This document shows positions 7,291-9,710 of a stretch of DNA of 9,710 bases, one piece after another (positions within the stretch are counted from its first letter, which is position 1; each line of letters begins with the position of its first letter). The translations under genes and the position numbers were made by a program. Where the stretch lies: NCBI GenBank assembly GCA_030744635.1, contig JASLQE010000227.1:1-9710 (forward strand). The letters run 5' to 3'. The notes below the pieces were generated by a model, which saw only the letters and a list, made by a program, of their open reading frames with translations, was not told where the DNA came from and did no database searches. The DNA comes from Dehalococcoidia bacterium (GTDB taxonomy: Bacteria; Chloroflexota; Dehalococcoidia; JACVQG01; JAHKAY01).

Positions 7291-7796
7291 GGTGACATAC
7301 TTGGACACCTCAAACAGGCCATAGGCGCCGAAGGCATAAGACCATGGGAAGAAGGAGCCGTCAATGGTGCCCCGGTCCTGGGCCTTGTATATCTCCGGGG
7401 CTGGCATGGCAACCACTACGATGCCCAGCTTATCGGCAAACTTGGCCTGCTCCCCATAGGCCCGCAGCCTCATACCCTTGAAGTCTTCCACCGTTAACAC
7501 CTGCTTTTTGCCCATGTATTCATAGGAGGGGACAGCGGCGGCGAAAAGGTATTTAGCGTTCCATTGCTTTACCTCGGCCTGTAGCTCGGGCAGCCTGTAC
7601 ATTTCCCCCTGGGCTTTACTCAGCACGGCCAGGTCCCCGGAGAGCCCTGGCAGGGAGATGATGTTTGACAGCGGCAGCTTGCCGGGGGCATAGCCCGGGA
7701 CCATGGGGCCGAGGTCAAACAGGCCGGACTTGATGTTATCCGGCTGGTCCTTGGAGCTACCCAGGGCCTCGCTGTAGAAATGCTCGAAGGTGATGG

Positions 7797-7802
7797 CCCC
7801 CC
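7797..7802 (-). other. Frameshift at a G6 homopolymer in dctP
   Basis: A run of six G on the - strand separates the frame coding MTLKVHT...EKTG from the frame coding AITFEHFYSEALG. One extra G joins both into a continuous DctP sequence. Such tracts are common sites of both real slippage mutations and sequencing errors, so the lesion may not be biological. Confidence 0.7.
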
Positions 7803-7923
7803 AGTTTTCTCGGTCACCTGCTCAGTCCACCACTCCCAGCCCTTGGTGAATGCCCGCTGGGCTCCGAAGGTGTGGACCTTGAGTGTCATGGCCTTGATGG
7901 GTGCCAGGGTGGGTACCGGGGTA

Positions 7924-7950
7924 GCCGGCGGCCACAGCTAGGCCGCCGGC
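7924..7950. repeat. Perfect 10-bp inverted repeat with a 7-nt loop that carries the premature stop of dctP
   Basis: Arms GCCGGCGGCC (7924-7933) and GGCCGCCGGC (7941-7950) are exact reverse complements around the loop ACAGCTA (+ strand). On the coding (-) strand the loop reads TAGCTGT and its first codon is the in-frame TAG. If only the loop is reversed, the coding strand reads ACAGCTA, codons become ACA GCT AGG, and the peptide continues ...ARPAATARPPATPVPT in the same frame with no stop. Confidence 0.85.
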
Positions 7951-8009
7951 CTAGCCGTAGCTGCCGGTGCCGGTGTGGCTGCCGGCCTGGCTGTGGCCGC
8001 CGGGGCTGG
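7938..8009 (-). repeat. Two 36-bp imperfect tandem repeats coding the 12-residue linker unit PAPAATARPAAT
   Basis: Copy 1 (7974-8009) encodes PAPAATARPAAT. Copy 2 (7938-7973) encodes PAPAATARPAA and then the TAG where copy 1 has a Thr codon (ACA). The repeats form the low-complexity linker between the lipid-anchored Cys21 and the folded DctP domain. Confidence 0.8.
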
Positions 8010-8110
8010 AGTAGCCGGAGCTGGTGTTGGATCGGCCCCACCGCAGGAAGCCAGCACCAGTGACAACGCCACCACTACCAGAAACAACCTAATACCTGCT
8101 CTCATCGCAC

Positions 8111-8116
8111 CCTCCC
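8111..8116 (-). promoter_or_regulatory. Shine-Dalgarno site of dctP
   Basis: GGGAGG on the - strand, 5 nt before the ATG at 8105. It supports 8105 as the original start of the lipoprotein even though the frame is now interrupted. Confidence 0.65.
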
Positions 8117-8154
8117 GTTACCCAATACCTTACAGGGCTTTTTAGATTGGGTGG

Positions 8155-8183
8155 ATTATAATCCCGACTTTGGGGTCTATCAA
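8155..8183 (-). promoter_or_regulatory. Sigma70-type promoter of the dctP remnant
   Basis: On the - strand TTGATA (8178-8183) and TATAAT (8155-8160) are separated by exactly 17 bp, a near-consensus promoter. Predicted start is near 8148, giving a leader of about 43 nt. The -10 box lies within the perfect 12-bp palindrome GGATTATAATCC (8153-8164). That palindrome also presents TATAAT on the + strand, but I find no matching -35 box on that side. Confidence 0.7.
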
Positions 8184-8192
8184 GTACCTGCC

Positions 8193-8223
8193 TTTACAAT
8201 AGAGGGCCACAGCCGTTTATAAT
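8193..8223 (+). promoter_or_regulatory. Probable promoter of the HtrA-like protease
   Basis: TATAAT (8218-8223) is preceded by TTTACA (8193-8198) with a long 19-bp spacer. The -10 box ends only 8 bp before the ATG at 8232, so the transcript would begin at or within 2-3 nt of the start codon. No good Shine-Dalgarno sequence is present. Confidence 0.55.
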
Positions 8224-8231
8224 AGGGTAAA

Positions 8232-9452
8232 ATGGGGAAAAGCCTGCTGGCAATAGTGGCCCTGGCATTGGTGGTAGCGGCGTGCAGCCCCCGGGACACG
8301 CCCGGTCCAACCGCCGTTCCAGCTAACCCGACACCGGCAGCGGTGCCAGCCAGTGAAGTTCCTACTCCCGGAGTTGTCGCCACTCCGCTCCCGGCACCCG
8401 CGTCGCCGTCAGTACCCAGCCGTAATGCTGGCAACGAAACCCCGAGTGGTATAGCGCAGAACTCCACCCCACCCCCTTCTTCCGTGATAGCGCCTCAGCC
8501 AATCACCATTCCTGATATCGTGGATCGGGTGAAACCAGCGGTGGTGGGTATCCTTATCAAGGGCACACAGCTCAATATGTTCCTGCAGCCGGTGCCCAGC
8601 CGGGGGGTAGGCTCCGGGGTCATAATCACCCCAGATGGCTACATCCTGACCAACGACCATGTTGTTGAGGACGCCCAGGATATAACGGTAGACCTGCCCC
8701 GCAGCCACTACTTTCCGCAGGGGGCCACTTTTGAGGGCAGGGTGGTGGGCCGGGATCCGCTTACCGACCTGGCCATAGTAAAAGTGGATGCCCAGGACCT
8801 GCCCGTCATTCCCATTGGGGACACTGGGAAACTACGGGTTGGGGAGTGGGTCATCGCTATCGGCAATGCCCAGGGCCTGCCCGGCGGCCCCACCGTTACA
8901 CTGGGCATCGTCAGCGCCATGGGGCGCTCTGTGGAGACCGGAGACAGGGGCATAACCCTGCATGACCTGGTGCAGACGGATGCCGCCATCAACCCGGGTA
9001 ACTCCGGTGGCCCGCTGCTGAACCTGGCGGGCAAGGTAGTGGGTATCAACACCGCCATCATCCGTGGTGCGCAGAGCATCGGCTTCTCCATCTCCACCGC
9101 TACGGTCAATGCGGTGATGGAAGACCTCATTCAGGTGGGTAAGGTGAAGTGGCCCTGGCTGGGGGTGAGAATAACCACCCTGACACCGGCCCTATCCAGG
9201 GAGCGGGGCTACGCCGTGGAACAGGGCGTGCTCATCATTGAGGTGATGCCGGATGTCCCCGCTGCCCGTGCCGGGTTACGGGATAGCGATATCATGGTCA
9301 GCCTGAACGGGGAGTCCACGCCGGACCTGGAGACATTCCAGAGAATGATACGCCTCTACCGCGCGGGGGACACGGTGGAGTTAAGTGTTGTGAGGGATAG
9401 CAAGGAAGTGAAAATAAGCATAACCCTGGGGGAGATGCCTCCTCTTTTTTAG
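8232..9452 (+). CDS. HtrA/Deg-type trypsin-like serine protease, lipoprotein with one PDZ domain
   Basis: 406 aa. The N-terminus is a lipoprotein signal peptide (MGKSLLAIVALALVVAAC) with lipobox VAAC and lipidated Cys18. An Ala/Pro/Thr/Ser linker of about 70 residues follows. The protease domain (about 95-300) shows the full catalytic triad: H143 in TNDHVV, D179 in DPLTDLAIV, S258 in NPGNSGGPL; GVGSGVIITPDGYILT precedes the His as usual. A single PDZ domain fills about 305-400 (GVLIIEVMPDVPAARAGLRDSDIMVSLNG). In this family the enzyme degrades or senses misfolded proteins outside the cytoplasmic membrane, here anchored by lipid. One PDZ makes it DegS/HhoA-like in layout, though the lipid anchor replaces the usual membrane helix. 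It is divergent from the dctP remnant, and all catalytic residues are intact. The start choice is supported by the signal peptide; see the promoter for the missing ribosome site. Confidence 0.95.
   Translation: MGKSLLAIVALALVVAACSPRDTPGPTAVPANPTPAAVPASEVPTPGVVATPLPAPASPSVPSRNAGNETPSGIAQNSTPPPSSVIAPQPITIPDIVDRVKPAVVGILIKGTQLNMFLQPVPSRGVGSGVIITPDGYILTNDHVVEDAQDITVDLPRSHYFPQGATFEGRVVGRDPLTDLAIVKVDAQDLPVIPIGDTGKLRVGEWVIAIGNAQGLPGGPTVTLGIVSAMGRSVETGDRGITLHDLVQTDAAINPGNSGGPLLNLAGKVVGINTAIIRGAQSIGFSISTATVNAVMEDLIQVGKVKWPWLGVRITTLTPALSRERGYAVEQGVLIIEVMPDVPAARAGLRDSDIMVSLNGESTPDLETFQRMIRLYRAGDTVELSVVRDSKEVKISITLGEMPPLF
9428..9450 (+). terminator. Possible intrinsic terminator overlapping the 3' end of the protease gene
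   Basis: GGGGGAG (9428-9434), loop ATGC, CTCCTCT (9439-9445) can form a 7-bp stem with two G-U pairs, followed directly by a run of six T (9445-9450). The T run encodes the end of the protein and runs into the TAG stop at 9450-9452. The hairpin is modest, so this is a tentative call. Confidence 0.4.
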
Positions 9453-9590
9453 GCGGTGTCCCATTGGGGTCTTGCTTGCCGAGCAACCTTTACCCACACG
9501 GTTCCATCGCAAATCTTCTGTTACAGAGGGGCACAATGGGGTTGTCTAGGGGAGTGGTGCCACCGTCCCACTACAGGACGTGTTTGTCAT
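9453..9590. other. Intergenic gap between convergent genes
   Basis: 138 bp between the protease stop and the stop of the - strand gene at the window end. Apart from a distant 7-bp inverted pair (CCCATTG at 9460-9466 and CAATGGG at 9534-9540) I see no gene, RNA or clear terminator in it. Confidence 0.5.
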
Positions 9591-9710
9591 TCAGGCCCGG
9601 CGGACGGTCAGTTGGATTTCCTTGCCCTGCACCTTGTGACTCCGGCTGTAGCCCCCCTCGGTGTCCTGGCCCTTGATAAGCTCCACCGATAGGGTCTCCT
9701 GCCGGATGTA
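9591..9710 (-). CDS. ileS: C-terminal end of a probable isoleucyl-tRNA synthetase (5' part outside window)
   Basis: The last 120 bases on the - strand are one open frame of 39 codons ending in TGA (9591-9593) and running off the window edge. The peptide begins YIRQETLSVELIKG, continues through GGYSRSHKV and ends in GKEIQLTVRRA. An ETL.VEL helix followed by a short beta strand pattern (HKV.GKEI.LTV) is what the C-terminal (DUF5915-type) tail of isoleucyl-tRNA synthetases looks like. That enzyme charges tRNA-Ile in the cytoplasm. The assignment rests on a short tail and could be wrong; a different aminoacyl-tRNA synthetase or another protein is possible. It is convergent with the protease gene. 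Confidence 0.5.
   Translation of the reverse strand, partial: YIRQETLSVELIKGQDTEGGYSRSHKVQGKEIQLTVRRA

Larger units (their letters stand above)
7283..8105 (-). pseudogene. dctP: TRAP transporter substrate-binding lipoprotein (DctP), broken by a stop, a frameshift and a 3' deletion
   Basis: It starts at the ATG at 8103-8105, with GGGAGG 5 nt upstream. Residues 1-20 form a lipoprotein signal peptide ending in LASC, lipidated Cys21. Then comes an Ala/Pro/Thr/Arg linker, cut by TAG at codon 56 (7938-7940). The same frame continues with MTLKVHTFGAQRAFTKGWEW up to EKTGG, where a G6 tract (7797-7802) puts the rest one base out of frame. Adding one G restores GGAITFEHFYSEALGSSKDQ. The remaining frame shows clear DctP features: YAPGKLPLSNIISLPG, DFKGMRLRAYG (the Arg that binds the substrate carboxylate in this family), MPAPEIYKAQDRGTIDG and FEVSKYVTLLG. 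There homology stops at the junction with dctM. Intact DctP captures a carboxylate outside the membrane and delivers it to DctQM. Three separate lesions argue for a dead gene, unless the assembly is poor locally. Confidence 0.85.

Noticed and set aside
6321..7497. Open frames on both strands overlapping the TRAP remnants in alternative frames
   Set aside because: Their peptides are His/Arg/Pro-rich low-complexity translations typical of GC-rich shadow frames. Only the frames matching DctM and DctP carry family motifs.
7924..7950. The inverted repeat as a site-specific invertase (phase-variation) site
   Set aside because: Ten-base arms around a 7-nt loop are much too short for known serine or tyrosine invertases, and no recombinase gene is nearby. 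Hairpin-mediated strand exchange or artefact is more plausible.
9456..9692. A 78-codon + strand open frame after the protease
   Set aside because: The overlapping - strand frame ending at 9591 gives a synthetase-like tail and uses the window edge naturally. The + strand peptide has no motif and no ribosome site.
1..9710. CRISPR array, tRNA or rRNA genes, insertion sequence or integrase
   Set aside because: No regularly spaced repeats, cloverleaf sequence, rRNA-like stretch, transposase motif or terminal inverted repeats were seen. The only notable repeats are the dctP linker repeat and its hairpin.

Overview
The window looks like a piece of a GC-rich bacterial chromosome. A member of the Chloroflexota (Dehalococcoidia or SAR202-like lineages) is my best guess. 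The guess rests on gene content and style: extracytoplasmic lipoproteins with long Ala/Pro/Thr linkers after the lipobox, a TRAP carboxylate transporter next to a class III CoA-transferase, and a split-cytochrome-b bc complex. It is an inference, not a phylogeny.

Region 1 (1-4856, + strand) is a tightly packed respiratory operon. It begins inside a molybdopterin oxidoreductase of the formate dehydrogenase alpha type. Next comes an iron-sulfur flavoprotein related to GltD with two extra C-terminal [4Fe-4S] clusters. It is followed by a complete quinol:cytochrome c oxidoreductase: cytochrome b N-terminal half, cytochrome b C-terminal half, Rieske protein and membrane-anchored diheme cytochrome c. 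Four of the five junctions are short overlaps (8, 8, 4 and 4 bp), which suggests translational coupling. The flavoprotein has lost its second Rossmann (NAD(P)H) domain, so it may act as an electron relay rather than an NAD(P)H oxidoreductase.

Region 2 (4906-8105, - strand) holds an intact class III CoA-transferase with its own near-consensus promoter. Upstream of it lie the wreckage of a TRAP transporter operon. dctP carries a premature TAG, a one-base frameshift at a G6 tract, and no C-terminus. It is joined directly, out of frame, to the interior of dctM, and no dctQ is present between them. The TAG sits in the 7-nt loop of a perfect 10-bp inverted repeat, and flipping that loop restores the reading frame. 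The dctP promoter is still near-consensus.

Region 3 (8106-9710) starts with a divergent intergenic region whose 12-bp palindrome contains the dctP -10 box. It is followed by an HtrA/Deg-type lipoprotein serine protease on the + strand, apparently with an almost leaderless transcript and a terminator-like hairpin overlapping its stop. The window ends in the C-terminal end of a - strand gene that resembles isoleucyl-tRNA synthetase.

No tRNA, rRNA, CRISPR array or insertion sequence was recognised. I did not find a wholly new system. The strongest unusual items are the loop-flip lesion in dctP, the dctP/dctM deletion junction, and the NAD(P)H-domain-less flavoprotein placed between a formate-dehydrogenase-like subunit and a bc complex.
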